From assembly GCF_001665875.1 (NCBI RefSeq), contig NZ_LZTA01000067.1, positions 1 through 64,000 on the forward strand: a DNA stretch of 64,000 nucleotides, read 5' to 3'. This DNA is from Mycobacterium sp. 852002-40037_SCH5390672. GTDB lineage: Bacteria; Actinomycetota; Actinomycetes; Mycobacteriales; Mycobacteriaceae. The position numbers and the translations under genes are program-made. Of the stretch, positions 42,333 to 50,672 are shown in pieces (the stretch's first letter is position 1; each line of letters begins with the position of its first letter). The notes under the pieces were generated by a model. It made no database searches, was not told the DNA's origin, and was given only the letters and a program-made list of their open reading frames with translations.

Positions 42333-43715
42333 TTACTTGCGCGGGGGCCGCAGCACTTTCATGGCCAGCCGCATGACGGGCTCGGGCACGCGGTCTTGCA
42401 TCGACAGGGCGGTGTCGGCGGCCCGCGATCGCAGCGGGGTGCCTCGCCCGAAGACCCGGTTCAGCGGTCCCCCGGACGGCTCGAGCACCACATGCAGCGG
42501 CGGGGTCCCGACAGCGGCACCCAGCGCGTTCGAGATGACCATCCGCTGGATCTCGCTGGTTCCCTCAAAGATGGTGTACAGCTTGGCATCCCGATACCAT
42601 TTCTCAACCGGATGATCGGTGATGTAACCCCAGCCGCCCATGGTTTGGATCGCGCGTTCGGTGGCCTTCACCGCGACTTCGCTGGCAGCCATCTTCGACA
42701 TCGAACCTTCCCCCCGTTCGAAGGGAACATTGTTGGCCGCCATCCACGACGCACGCCAGGTGAGTAGCCGGGCGGCGTCGATCTGCGTGGCCAGTTCCGC
42801 CAGCGGAAATGCGATGCCCTGGTTGTCGATGATGGGTCCGCCGAAGGCCTCGCGCTCGGTCGCGTACGCGGTGGCATATTCGAGCGCCGCGCGTGCGATT
42901 CCGATGGCCTGCGCGGCGACCATGGGCCGGGTCTGCTCGAAGGTGCCCAATGTCGCTGAGCCGGAGCGCCTTCCACCCGCCACGACTTCCCTGGCTTTGG
43001 CGAGTTTGTGTTCGAGTTTTTCTTGTCCGCCAAGCAAATTGGCTGCCGGAACGCGCACACCTTCGAAGAGCAACTCGGCAGTATGAGAAGCCCGGCAACC
43101 CAGCTTGTCGAGCTTCCGCACCAGCTTCAGGCCGGGTGTGCCGCCCGGCACCACGAACAGTGCCTGACCGCGATGGCCAAGTTCCTCGTCGACCACCGCG
43201 TTGACCACATGCACGTTGGCGATGCCGCCATTGCCGATCCACATCTTGTGGCCGTCGATGATCCAGTCGTCACCGTCGCGTCGCGCGTGGGTACGCAGAT
43301 TGCGCACATCGCTGCCGCCTTCGGGCTCGGAGATGGCCAGGGCGGCAAGCTTGAGATCTCCTGGCGTGCCGAAACATTCGGGCGCCCACTCCAGCATCTG
43401 CTCCGGTGAGGCGGCCTGGCCGATCGCTGACAGTGCCAGCGCCGGCATGACGATGGCCAAGCCGATCCCGGCGCAGCCCCAGAACAGCTCCTCCATGAAC
43501 ATCGGTAGGGAAATGCCGGTCGGATCACCGATCAAATCGCGGTAAAACAGCGGGCTGTAAAAACCGTGCTTGGCCGCCTCCTCCAGCACGGCCCAGGGAA
43601 ACTCCTGTCGCTGGTCGTAGTCGAGCGCTACTGGGCGTATTACGGATTCGGCGAACTCGTGCGTGCGCCGTGCGAGATCGTGCTGTGCTGCTGTCGGGGT
43701 CAGGTCGAACGTCAT
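42333..43715 (-). CDS. Acyl-CoA dehydrogenase (FadE family)
   Basis: 460 residues. Flavoprotein of beta-oxidation or related desaturation: FAD/acyl-CoA motifs AALAISEPEGGSDVRNLRT, KMWIGNGGIANVHVV, QTMGGWGYITDHPVEKWYRD and FEGTSEIQRMVI, with the glutamate base near the last. The C-terminal about 60 residues (PEPVMRLAMKVLRPPRK) form a variable tail. It could act on a short or branched substrate; the sequence alone does not tell. ATG start. It stands between pirin and whiB5, on the same strand, with short gaps. M. tuberculosis has a different oxidoreductase (Rv0021c) here. Confidence 0.92.
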   Translation of the reverse strand: MTFDLTPTAAQHDLARRTHEFAESVIRPVALDYDQRQEFPWAVLEEAAKHGFYSPLFYRDLIGDPTGISLPMFMEELFWGCAGIGLAIVMPALALSAIGQAASPEQMLEWAPECFGTPGDLKLAALAISEPEGGSDVRNLRTHARRDGDDWIIDGHKMWIGNGGIANVHVVNAVVDEELGHRGQALFVVPGGTPGLKLVRKLDKLGCRASHTAELLFEGVRVPAANLLGGQEKLEHKLAKAREVVAGGRRSGSATLGTFEQTRPMVAAQAIGIARAALEYATAYATEREAFGGPIIDNQGIAFPLAELATQIDAARLLTWRASWMAANNVPFERGEGSMSKMAASEVAVKATERAIQTMGGWGYITDHPVEKWYRDAKLYTIFEGTSEIQRMVISNALGAAVGTPPLHVVLEPSGGPLNRVFGRGTPLRSRAADTALSMQDRVPEPVMRLAMKVLRPPRK

Positions 43716-43808
43716 AGGTGCGCCTCTGGGTCGACAGACTGCTCTTGCCGACCCCGACTACCCCGTTGCCCCGCTCAGCAAACTGCCGCCACGGATTTCG
43801 GCGAAATG

Positions 43809-44225
43809 TCAGGCAGCGGAACGGGGTTTGACTTGCGCCAGCGGCAGGTGCAGCACGACTGCGGCCACCGCGACCGCCTCGTGTTCGTGGCGCGCCAGCA
43901 GCGCCGCGTTCTCGGGCAGCTGTCGGGCATTGATCTCGCCGGAGGCGATACGTCGCAGGACGTCGTGGGCGTGAGCGAGCTGGTCACGCTTGCGATATTG
44001 GCCGCCCGGCAGCTTCACGCCGGCCCACACCCCGTACTCCTCGCGGTGCGCGATCGCATGGGCGGCGCAGCGGCGCTGTTGGGCCAGCGGGCAGCGGCGC
44101 AGGCACTGGATCCGCGCCTCGGTGGCCGACCGCTCGTATGCGCGCGCCTTCGCGGCGCCGTCACCACCGTCGTCGTCGGGGTAGCCGAACCAAAGTTCCG
44201 GATTGGCTGCACAGGGGTGTCCCAT
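43809..44225 (-). CDS. whiB5: WhiB-family iron-sulfur regulator WhiB5
   Basis: 138 residues. Cysteines C5, C41, C45 and C53 would ligate a 4Fe-4S cluster. The spacing CX3CX7C differs from the usual WhiB CX2CX5C and is the known WhiB5 variant. The YGVWAG turn and basic LPGGQYRKRDQ follow. WhiB5 of M. tuberculosis affects virulence, stress response and ESX-related genes. ATG 44225 begins MGHPCAANPELWFGYPDD. The gene is divergent from the XRE regulator across a 143-bp AT-rich gap. Confidence 0.95.
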   Translation of the reverse strand: MGHPCAANPELWFGYPDDDGGDGAAKARAYERSATEARIQCLRRCPLAQQRRCAAHAIAHREEYGVWAGVKLPGGQYRKRDQLAHAHDVLRRIASGEINARQLPENAALLARHEHEAVAVAAVVLHLPLAQVKPRSAA

Positions 44226-44368
44226 GTCGGTCTCCTTGTCGAGCGTGAAACGTAGATAGAAGCGTATACAGACAGAGGCCGGCGGCGCAAGAGAAACGTG
44301 ACAGAAACGTATATATCGATATCGCCCACCGCGGCTGTGTAATATCCGGCCCATGGCCGGAGCGTGCG
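44226..44368. promoter_or_regulatory. whiB5/XRE divergent promoter region
   Basis: AT-rich gap with repeated words: CGTATA at 44263-44268 and 44308-44313, and AGAAACGT twice (44292-44299, 44303-44310). A candidate -10 for the rightward gene is TAATAT (44340-44345). It is likely shared by both divergent regulators. Confidence 0.45.
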
Positions 44369-45154
44369 GTGACCCGTGAATCGGCCGGTGCGGCTATCCG
44401 CGCGCTGCGCGAATCACGCGATTGGTCACTAGCCGACCTCGCCGCCGCGACCGGGGTCAGCATCATGGGACTGAGCTTTCTCGAACGTGGTGCCCGCAAA
44501 CCTCACAAAAGCACAGTTCAGAAGATTGAAAACGGCCTTGGTCTGCCGCCGGGCACCTATTCGCGGCTGTTGGTGGCCGCCGATCCGGACGCCGAGCTGG
44601 CGCGTCTGATGGCTGCGCAGCCGCCGGCCCCCCTGCCCGCGCGGCGCACCGGACCGGTGGTGGTTGACCGTCATAGCGACACAGAAGTGCTGGAAGGCTA
44701 TGCCGAAGCGCAGCTCGATGCCCTCAAATCCGTCATCGATCGATTGCCCGCGACAACATCAAACGAATATGAGACGTATATTCTGTCTGTGATCGCGCAG
44801 TGCGTGAAGGCCGAGATGCTCGCCGCCAGCTCCTGGCGGGTGGCGGTGAACGCCGGCGCCGACTCCACCGACCGGCTGATGGAGCATCTGCAGGCCTTGG
44901 AGGCGACGCGCACGGCATTGTTGAAGCGGATGCCGAGCAGCCTGAGCGCACGCTTCGACCGGGCATGTGCGCAGTCGTCGCTGCCAGAGTCCATCATCTC
45001 CGCATTGATCGGCGTCGATGTCGAGGAGATGTGGGACATCCGCAATCGCGGCGCCATCGCCCCGGGTGCGCTCCCCCGTGTGCGTGCCTTCACCGCTGCC
45101 GTCGAGTCCAGCCAAGAAGGGGCAAGCCAACACGACGACGAGGGGGCATCGTGA
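44369..45154 (+). CDS. XRE-family transcriptional regulator (Rv0023 type)
   Basis: 261 residues. The N-terminal helix-turn-helix (AAIRALRESRDWSLADLAAA, GVSIMGLSFLERGARKPHKS, VQKIENGL) spans about 7-65. The remainder is a helical domain (VLEGYAEAQLDALKSVIDRL, ETYILSVIAQCVKAEMLAAS) conserved in mycobacterial Rv0023. In M. tuberculosis Rv0023 is reported to affect redox and drug tolerance; that is memory, not shown here. GTG start; the stop overlaps the next gene as GTGA. Confidence 0.92.
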   Translation: MTRESAGAAIRALRESRDWSLADLAAATGVSIMGLSFLERGARKPHKSTVQKIENGLGLPPGTYSRLLVAADPDAELARLMAAQPPAPLPARRTGPVVVDRHSDTEVLEGYAEAQLDALKSVIDRLPATTSNEYETYILSVIAQCVKAEMLAASSWRVAVNAGADSTDRLMEHLQALEATRTALLKRMPSSLSARFDRACAQSSLPESIISALIGVDVEEMWDIRNRGAIAPGALPRVRAFTAAVESSQEGASQHDDEGAS

Positions 45155-45975
45155 GTCAAACCGAAGTCGAGGCGTTGAGCCGTGCCCATCAACTATTCGC
45201 CGGCAGCACCGAGCCGTCGTCCCTGGACGCCGGCACCGGGCATTACCGCAACGTGTTGCAACGGTCCGCGCGGTTGAGCAACACACTGGCGCACGGCGGT
45301 TACCAACTCGCGGTGGACCACAGTCGCCAACACCTCACGGCGGCGGCCGGCACCGACGCCGCGGCGACCGACATCATCGCCGGTGCGCATCGCGATCGAG
45401 CGCAGGCCCGCGACGTGACCCGAAGCGTCCTGGACGCGGCCCGCGCGGATGCCGCCACTATCCCGACGACGCCATTGGCGCAGCGAGAGGCGATGCGGCG
45501 CCGCGCGACTCGCCTGCGGGCGCAGCGGACGCACGTCGTGTCGGCGCGCTTGCGTGCGCGACGGCGCCACGCGGAACTGCTGGCCTTGCGTTATCGGATC
45601 CGTCGGCTGGGATTATCAGGACTGCGGGGGCTGCCCGGCGACCGCGCCGCATTGGCGGTGCGTGCCGCGTTGTCTCGGCTGGGCCGACCATATGTGTGGG
45701 GCGCGACCGGACCCGACCAGTTCGACTGTTCCGGACTGGTTCAGTGGAGCTACGCGCAGGCGGGTATTCACCTGGATCGCACCACGTATCAGCAGATCAA
45801 CGACGGCGTTGCGGTGCCGCGTTCTCAGGTGCGACCCGGTGATCTGGTGTTTCCGCACGCCGGTCACGTGCAGCTGGCCATCGGGAACAACCTGGTTGTG
45901 GAAGCGCCCTATTCGGGTGCATCGGTGCGAATAAGCCGACTGGCCAACAACGTTGCGATCCGTCGACCGATATGA
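45151..45975 (+). CDS. NlpC/P60-type cysteine peptidase (Rv0024 type)
   Basis: 274 residues. The N-terminal about 150 residues are helical and basic, containing TTPLAQREAMRRRATRLRAQ, related to the DUF4226-like domains of the next two genes. The C-terminal NlpC/P60 domain has catalytic C193 (FDCSGLVQWSYAQAG), H239 (HAGHVQLAIGNN) and a third polar residue near E251. Predicted D-Glu-DAP endopeptidase of peptidoglycan. There is no Sec signal, so an ESX-type or unknown export route would be needed. GTG start overlaps the regulator stop. Confidence 0.92.
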   Translation: MSQTEVEALSRAHQLFAGSTEPSSLDAGTGHYRNVLQRSARLSNTLAHGGYQLAVDHSRQHLTAAAGTDAAATDIIAGAHRDRAQARDVTRSVLDAARADAATIPTTPLAQREAMRRRATRLRAQRTHVVSARLRARRRHAELLALRYRIRRLGLSGLRGLPGDRAALAVRAALSRLGRPYVWGATGPDQFDCSGLVQWSYAQAGIHLDRTTYQQINDGVAVPRSQVRPGDLVFPHAGHVQLAIGNNLVVEAPYSGASVRISRLANNVAIRRPI

Positions 45976-46023
45976 CCAGCCAAGACCGCCCGGCGACGCG
46001 GGCACGACGAATAGGGTGAGCCG

Positions 46024-46386
46024 ATGCCGGAACAACCCGGACCCTCGTTAGAGGCCGTCGAGGCGCGGCGGTCCGCGCTGGCGAGTCAGCACGGCGCCGC
46101 ATCCGAAGCCGACCGCGTGCTGACCGATGTGCTGACGAGCGCTCACGAGGCAGCGCGCGAGAGCGTCAGGCGACTGGACTCCATCGCCGAGCAGATCGAC
46201 CGCGCGACGGTGAACCAGGCGGACCTTGCCCTGGATACACCCATGGGAGCGCGTGAATTTCAGAAGTTCCTGATGGCCAAGCAACGTGAGATCGCGTCGG
46301 TTGTGGCCGAGGTGCGCGAATTCGATCGCGCGAAAAAAGCTGTGTTGCACAGCCTTCGGGCCCAGTACGCAGCCGATAGCGGCTAG
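46024..46386 (+). CDS. DUF4226-like small helical protein (Rv0025 type)
   Basis: 120 residues, all-helical, charged: [80 protein letters not shown]. Same length as Rv0025 of M. tuberculosis. The TPxxARE-F-x-K block recurs in the genes on either side. No signal peptide. Function unknown; co-located with an NlpC/P60 enzyme and an EspC-like protein, which suggests a secreted complex, an inference. Confidence 0.88.
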   Translation: MPEQPGPSLEAVEARRSALASQHGAASEADRVLTDVLTSAHEAARESVRRLDSIAEQIDRATVNQADLALDTPMGAREFQKFLMAKQREIASVVAEVREFDRAKKAVLHSLRAQYAADSG

Positions 46387-46404
46387 TCAGAACTAGTCCA
46401 CACC

Positions 46405-47970
46405 GTGCAGCAGAGTGAATTGTCGACAGCTATGCGCGTGAGTACCGTCGCCGGACATGGAGGGGTCGCGTTATTTCCCGCAGCAGCGTTCGAGCAAGCT
46501 GCGGCGCGGCCTGTCTGGCTGATGTCGGCGTATGACGATTTGCTTGCCGCGGTCAAATACGTCCGAGATCGCACCGGTGATCCGAACGCGTGGCAGACGG
46601 GATTGGCGCCGGCCGAAGTGACCGCTGTGATCACCCCGACTACCCGCCCCGAACAGGTCGAAGCAATCTTGCGCAAGATCCGCCAACAACACGCGGGCGT
46701 ATTCGGCGCCGGAACAACGGCCAACCCACCCGCGAGTCGGCCCTCCGACGAAACCCCGCCGCCGCCGGATCGCGAGACAGGCGAAGCGGCGGACGCCATC
46801 GCCCACGCTGAAGCGGCTCTCGCGCAACAGAACTCGGCGAGCTCGCAGCTGGACATGCAGGTGGTCTCGGCCATCCTGAACGCGCACCTGCGTGCGGTTG
46901 ACGGCAGAGAAGCCCTCACCAAGTTGCAGCACGAAACCGAAGCCGCGGTACGGATCAGGTCAGACCTGGACACGCCGGCGGGAGCGCGTGACTTTCAGCG
47001 GTTTCTCATCGGCAAGCTCCGAGACATTCGCGAGGTCGTCCTGAATGCCAGCCTGGATGACACGTCGAAGTCAGCGCTGATGGCCGCCTGGACGTCGCTG
47101 TATGACGCCTCAAAAGGCGAACCGAAATCTTCGGGCGAACAGCCGCGAGCCGCGGTGCCGGTTGGTGATGCACCCGCGGCCGATGATCCCGACAGCGAAT
47201 GGGATCCGCTGCTGGACTCCTTGTTGGGCGACGATGACGGGCTGCTGTCTGGGGATGTCGCGGGGATGGATCCTGCCGCGGTCGCCGCGCCACCCGCCCC
47301 GCCGCAGTCGGTGGCGCCCGCCATGCCCACCTTTGGTGGCGGGTCACTCCCGGGGCTGGGCTCTCTGCCTGCATCGATGGCCGGTTGGGAAGGGCCCGGT
47401 GGCCTTCTCTCGGGACTGCGGGGCGGCGACGGGACCGATCCGGCTCTGGACGATCTCGCCGATGAGGACCTGCCGGGCGACCAAGGCCAGGACCCGGGCG
47501 CGCAGGATGTTTCGAACGAGGCCGACGACGGGACCAACGACCAGCAGGGCACGTCGTCCGAGGAGCCGGCGGCCGGTCCCACACCGGTGACCTTGCCCGA
47601 CGGGGAGACGTTGACCGCTGCCAGTCCACAGTTGGCAGCGGCGATCAAGGCGGCGGTCGGCGGCACCCCGATCGCGGAGGCCTTCCAACAGCAGGGCATG
47701 ACTCTTCCCCCACCGGGAACCGCGGTCCCCGATCCCATCGACGCCCTGCAGGTGACTCCCGGCGATATCGGGATGTTCACCGATCGCCACGCGCTCGCCC
47801 TGAGCCCAGGCAAGGCGCTACTCGATGGCCAAATTCAACACATTGCCACCGTGAGCGGGCCGGGCTTCCTAGGCTGGGAGCATCCGCCGGCGGCGACCGC
47901 GGCAGTAGCGACGCCGGCCAAGCCTGACCCACCGACACCTACCCGGCCGGCGACCTCGTCGACCACCTGA
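46405..47970 (+). CDS. Large mycobacterial protein with DUF4226-like domain (Rv0026 type)
   Basis: 521 residues. N-terminal domain (ARPVWLMSAYDDLLAAVKYV, AWQTGLAPAEVTAVITPTTR, EQVEAILRKIRQQH), then a DUF4226-like helical domain about 130-235 (LDTPAGARDFQRFLIGKLRD). A long acidic, Gly/Pro-rich linker follows, then a C-terminal domain about 390-500 (TPVTLPDGETLTAASPQLAA, GTPIAEAFQQQGMTLPPPGT, DIGMFTDRHALALSPGKALL). GTG 46405 was used; the start is uncertain. Rv0026 is about 450 residues, so the linker is longer here. No signal peptide or membrane helix. Function unknown. Confidence 0.85.
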   Translation: MQQSELSTAMRVSTVAGHGGVALFPAAAFEQAAARPVWLMSAYDDLLAAVKYVRDRTGDPNAWQTGLAPAEVTAVITPTTRPEQVEAILRKIRQQHAGVFGAGTTANPPASRPSDETPPPPDRETGEAADAIAHAEAALAQQNSASSQLDMQVVSAILNAHLRAVDGREALTKLQHETEAAVRIRSDLDTPAGARDFQRFLIGKLRDIREVVLNASLDDTSKSALMAAWTSLYDASKGEPKSSGEQPRAAVPVGDAPAADDPDSEWDPLLDSLLGDDDGLLSGDVAGMDPAAVAAPPAPPQSVAPAMPTFGGGSLPGLGSLPASMAGWEGPGGLLSGLRGGDGTDPALDDLADEDLPGDQGQDPGAQDVSNEADDGTNDQQGTSSEEPAAGPTPVTLPDGETLTAASPQLAAAIKAAVGGTPIAEAFQQQGMTLPPPGTAVPDPIDALQVTPGDIGMFTDRHALALSPGKALLDGQIQHIATVSGPGFLGWEHPPAATAAVATPAKPDPPTPTRPATSSTT

Positions 47971-48020
47971 CAAAAATGAACTCGCCGGCACAACCGGCAG
48001 TCGTCAACAGGAGACAGCGG

Positions 48021-48338
48021 ATGGCAGATTCGATCCATGTAGTGCCTGCGCACCTACGTCAGGCTGCCGCGCACCACCAGGACACTTCGGAGTATTTGCG
48101 CACCGTTCCGTCCTCGCACGCCGCGATCCAAGAGAGCCTGGATTCGCTCGGGCCGATCTTCAGTGAACTGCGCGACGCGGGCCGTGAGTTGTTGGAGCTT
48201 CGACGCCAGTGTTATGAGCAGCAAGCTGCCGACCACGCCGATTTGGCCGACAAACTGACCGATTCGGCGGCGATGTGGGAACAGCACGAGCAGGAGGCGG
48301 CAGGGAAGTTCGGCGACATCGTCGACCGCGGTCGATGA
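48021..48338 (+). CDS. EspC-like/DUF2580 protein (Rv0027 type)
   Basis: 105 residues, helical hairpin-type protein of the ESX-secretion-associated DUF2580/EspC group: HVVPAHLRQAAAHHQDTSEY, LRTVPSSHAAIQESLDSLGP, FSELRDAGRELLELRRQC, ADLADKLTDSAAMWEQHEQE. ATG 48021 follows CAGGAGACAG. Such proteins are often type VII secretion substrates or chaperone-paired subunits; no YxxxD/E export signal is obvious at the end. The stop overlaps the next start (ATGA). Confidence 0.88.
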   Translation: MADSIHVVPAHLRQAAAHHQDTSEYLRTVPSSHAAIQESLDSLGPIFSELRDAGRELLELRRQCYEQQAADHADLADKLTDSAAMWEQHEQEAAGKFGDIVDRGR

Positions 48339-48646
48339 CCGACGCGAATCCCGCTTTCGACACTGTTCACCCGAGTGGACACATCCTTGTCCGCTCTTGC
48401 CGCGGTGGCTATATGCACAGCGTCGCGCTGAGCGAAGAGGCGATGGAAACCGACGCCGAGACGCTGGCGCAGGGCATTCTGCTTACCGCCGACGTGTCAT
48501 GCCTCAAAGCGTTGCTGGAGATACGCGACGAGATCGTCGCGGCCGGGCACACCCCGTCCGTGGAGGTTCCGACGCCGCGAGATCTCGATGCGGCCATCGA
48601 GAAGTTGCTGGCGCACAAACTGCGCCGCCGTAACGGCGCGATCTAG
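48335..48646 (+). CDS. DUF2694-like protein (Rv0028 type)
   Basis: 103 residues: PAFDTVHPSGHILVRSCRGG, YMHSVALSEEAMETDAETLA, QGILLTADVSCLKALLEIRD. Small alpha/beta protein usually encoded beside EspC-like genes in mycobacteria; paralogues occur near ESX-associated loci. Start ATG 48335 overlaps the preceding stop. No signal peptide. Function unknown; pairing with the DUF2580 gene suggests a partner role. Confidence 0.87.
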   Translation: MTDANPAFDTVHPSGHILVRSCRGGYMHSVALSEEAMETDAETLAQGILLTADVSCLKALLEIRDEIVAAGHTPSVEVPTPRDLDAAIEKLLAHKLRRRNGAI

Positions 48647-48670
48647 ACGGCTGTCAGGCGAGCTGCCGGC

Positions 48671-48814
48671 CTAGCGTAGCCACGGCTTAGCGACGTTGGG
48701 ATCGGGAGCGATGCCAGACGGCGGCTCGACCGGATTGGGGCCGAACAACTCTCGCGCGCGAGCGAGCAAAGCGCGCACCTCGTCGAGTTGCTGCTGCAGT
48801 GCAGAATCAGCCAT
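48671..48814 (-). CDS. 47-residue conserved-looking microprotein
   Basis: Reads MADSALQQQLDEVRALLARA, then RELFGPNPVEPP and the end DPNVAKPWLR. An amphipathic helix is followed by a Pro-rich tail, with a clean ATG (48814) and TAG. The codon use is coherent and the ending is reminiscent of short mycobacterial proteins that I have seen at this locus. It lies opposite to the flanking genes, in the 250-bp gap between them. Function unknown. Confidence 0.6.
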   Translation of the reverse strand: MADSALQQQLDEVRALLARARELFGPNPVEPPSGIAPDPNVAKPWLR

Positions 48815-48896
48815 GTCCCTACGCTACCCAGGGCCTTGCGACCGCACAATTCACTGGCCGCACAAGTCGACCGCCCGGTCCCGGTACGCTTAGCCG

Positions 48897-50603
48897 GTGG
48901 CGGTCTTCGGTCGGATGTCGGCGCGCCAGCGCCTCCGGCGAGCTACCCGGGAGTCACTGGCGATGCCGGCTTTCAGCTCTCCTATCGACTGCACCCCGTG
49001 GGTGACAGGCGGGTTGTGGCCTGCCGAATTGTCGACGGTGACGGCCGAAACTGCCACTCTCGCTGAGTATCTCAAGGCCGACCTGCAACGAATTGCTCAC
49101 GCGGCCAACGACGAACTGAAGTTGCTCAAGCGTGCGGGGATGACCGACCTTTCCCGCCAGGCGGCCGAGGCCCGAGTCATCGACGAGGCTCGCGTCCGCG
49201 CGGTGCGCCGAGTCGAATCGACGATCCGCTACCTGCATGCGGTGCAGAGCGGAGCCCAAGCCCCCGCTCCTCCCCCACCGAGGATCGAGCCGTCCGACAC
49301 GGACGTGGACAAGACGCAGGTACTGCCCGCAATCCGCGAGGGCAAGCCCGTCGCCGAAGCTGCCGAGCCGACTTCACCCGAGCCGTCTCCACCACCGGGC
49401 AGATTTCGTCGTCGAGAGGCCGCAGTCGAGCCGGTCGCCGACATACGTTGGCCGCAGGTTCGCCGGCGGGAACCTCCTGCCGAGGACGAGGCTCGCTTCA
49501 CCGCCCCCGATGTGTCACCTCTCGACGAGACGCAAGTCATCCCGGTGGTCAGGGCCGCGCCAGTTTTGCCGCCGCCGGTGGAGCCCGCGCCCGACTCAGC
49601 TTCAGATCAGCCCGACTTCGGTCGCCACCACGCGGTCGTCGAGCCCATCGCCGGCGAGGACGAACAGGAGGCAGCCGGCGAGCCGGGCACTAGCGAGGAA
49701 GAGCCCGTCACCGACGACGTGTCGCATCTCGAGGAGACGCAAGTCATTCCGGTCGTCCCGCAGGCGGAGTCGGTGTTCGAGGCACCGATGGAGCGTGCTC
49801 CCGAGCGGGCGCCGGACCAGGCCGACTCCGGTCGCCACCACGCGGTCGTCGACGAGCCGTCCACCGGCGAAGCGGAACCGCAGGTGGCCCGGCAAGAAGC
49901 CGCGGCCGACGCCACCCCCGCCGCGGCCGACGCCGCCACGGCGGCTTTCGTCGCGACCCCTCCACGCGCCGAAACACCCTCGACCTCAACAGGATTCGAC
50001 AATCAACGGCTGAATCGGCTGCTCGAATTCGTGGTCCGGCAAGAGCCACGCGTGAATTGGGCGATCGGAGATCGCGCCGACGGCACCACGGTAGTGGTCA
50101 CCGATCTCGCTCACGGATGGATACCTTCAGGCATCGCCCTTCCGGTGGGCGTGCGGTTGTTGGAACCCGAGCGCCGCAGCGGCAGGGTCGCCACACTGAT
50201 CGGCGAAACGGCACGCGTCGTCACTTACGCCCCCGGTGGTTCGCTGCACCGTTCGGTCGACTTCGCCGCGACCAAGTCGTCGGTGGAGGCGCGCACGCTG
50301 CCAGCCATCGATGACTTGGCGGGCGCGCTGAGCGCGGCCACACGGGGGCGTGCCGACCTGCCCAAGATCGTGCCGAGGTTGGCAGAAGCCGCCGCCGCGG
50401 GAACGGTTGTGGTGGACCAGGAGGTCGACGTGCTGCGCGTACATCTCGATACGGCGCGCTACCAGCTCCTCGTTCAGTATCCGAACGTCAATCCCGCGCT
50501 GCTGCTCAAGTGCCTGTTGATGGCCGCCACCGAAGGCATCGCGAGCGGAGACGCGGTGTCCGCGAACTACCACCTTTCCTGGTTCCAAAAGCTCGCCGGG
50601 TGA
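48897..50603 (+). CDS. Rv0029-type protein with TQVIP repeats
   Basis: 568 residues, longer than the roughly 365 of M. tuberculosis Rv0029. N-terminal domain about 20-115 (PAFSSPIDCTPWVTGGLWPA, YLKADLQRIAHAANDELKLL, RRVESTIRYLHAVQ). An acidic, Pro-rich linker, about 120-365, holds three copies of a D/E-x-T-Q-V-I/L-P motif (T140, T212, T281) and two copies of GRHHAVV. The C-terminal domain about 368-568 (RLNRLLEFVVRQEPRVNWAI, LPVGVRLLEPERRSG, NVNPALLLKCLLMAATEG) is shared with Rv0026-type proteins (DUF5631/5632 from memory). GTG start. No signal peptide. Function unknown. Confidence 0.83.
   Translation: MAVFGRMSARQRLRRATRESLAMPAFSSPIDCTPWVTGGLWPAELSTVTAETATLAEYLKADLQRIAHAANDELKLLKRAGMTDLSRQAAEARVIDEARVRAVRRVESTIRYLHAVQSGAQAPAPPPPRIEPSDTDVDKTQVLPAIREGKPVAEAAEPTSPEPSPPPGRFRRREAAVEPVADIRWPQVRRREPPAEDEARFTAPDVSPLDETQVIPVVRAAPVLPPPVEPAPDSASDQPDFGRHHAVVEPIAGEDEQEAAGEPGTSEEEPVTDDVSHLEETQVIPVVPQAESVFEAPMERAPERAPDQADSGRHHAVVDEPSTGEAEPQVARQEAAADATPAAADAATAAFVATPPRAETPSTSTGFDNQRLNRLLEFVVRQEPRVNWAIGDRADGTTVVVTDLAHGWIPSGIALPVGVRLLEPERRSGRVATLIGETARVVTYAPGGSLHRSVDFAATKSSVEARTLPAIDDLAGALSAATRGRADLPKIVPRLAEAAAAGTVVVDQEVDVLRVHLDTARYQLLVQYPNVNPALLLKCLLMAATEGIASGDAVSANYHLSWFQKLAG
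49619..49852 (+). repeat. Paired 24-bp exact repeat in the linker
   Basis: A 24-bp word (CGGTCGCCACCACGCGGTCG plus 4 bases) occurs at 49619-49642 and again at 49829-49852, 210 bp apart and in frame, encoding GRHHAVV. It marks an intragenic duplication of about 70 codons in the linker. Confidence 0.85.
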
Positions 50604-50672
50604 GGCCGGCAGGTTGTCCTAAACCTGCTCGCGTATGAATTGACGCTGGTCGGAGGGGACGACGATACTGTC

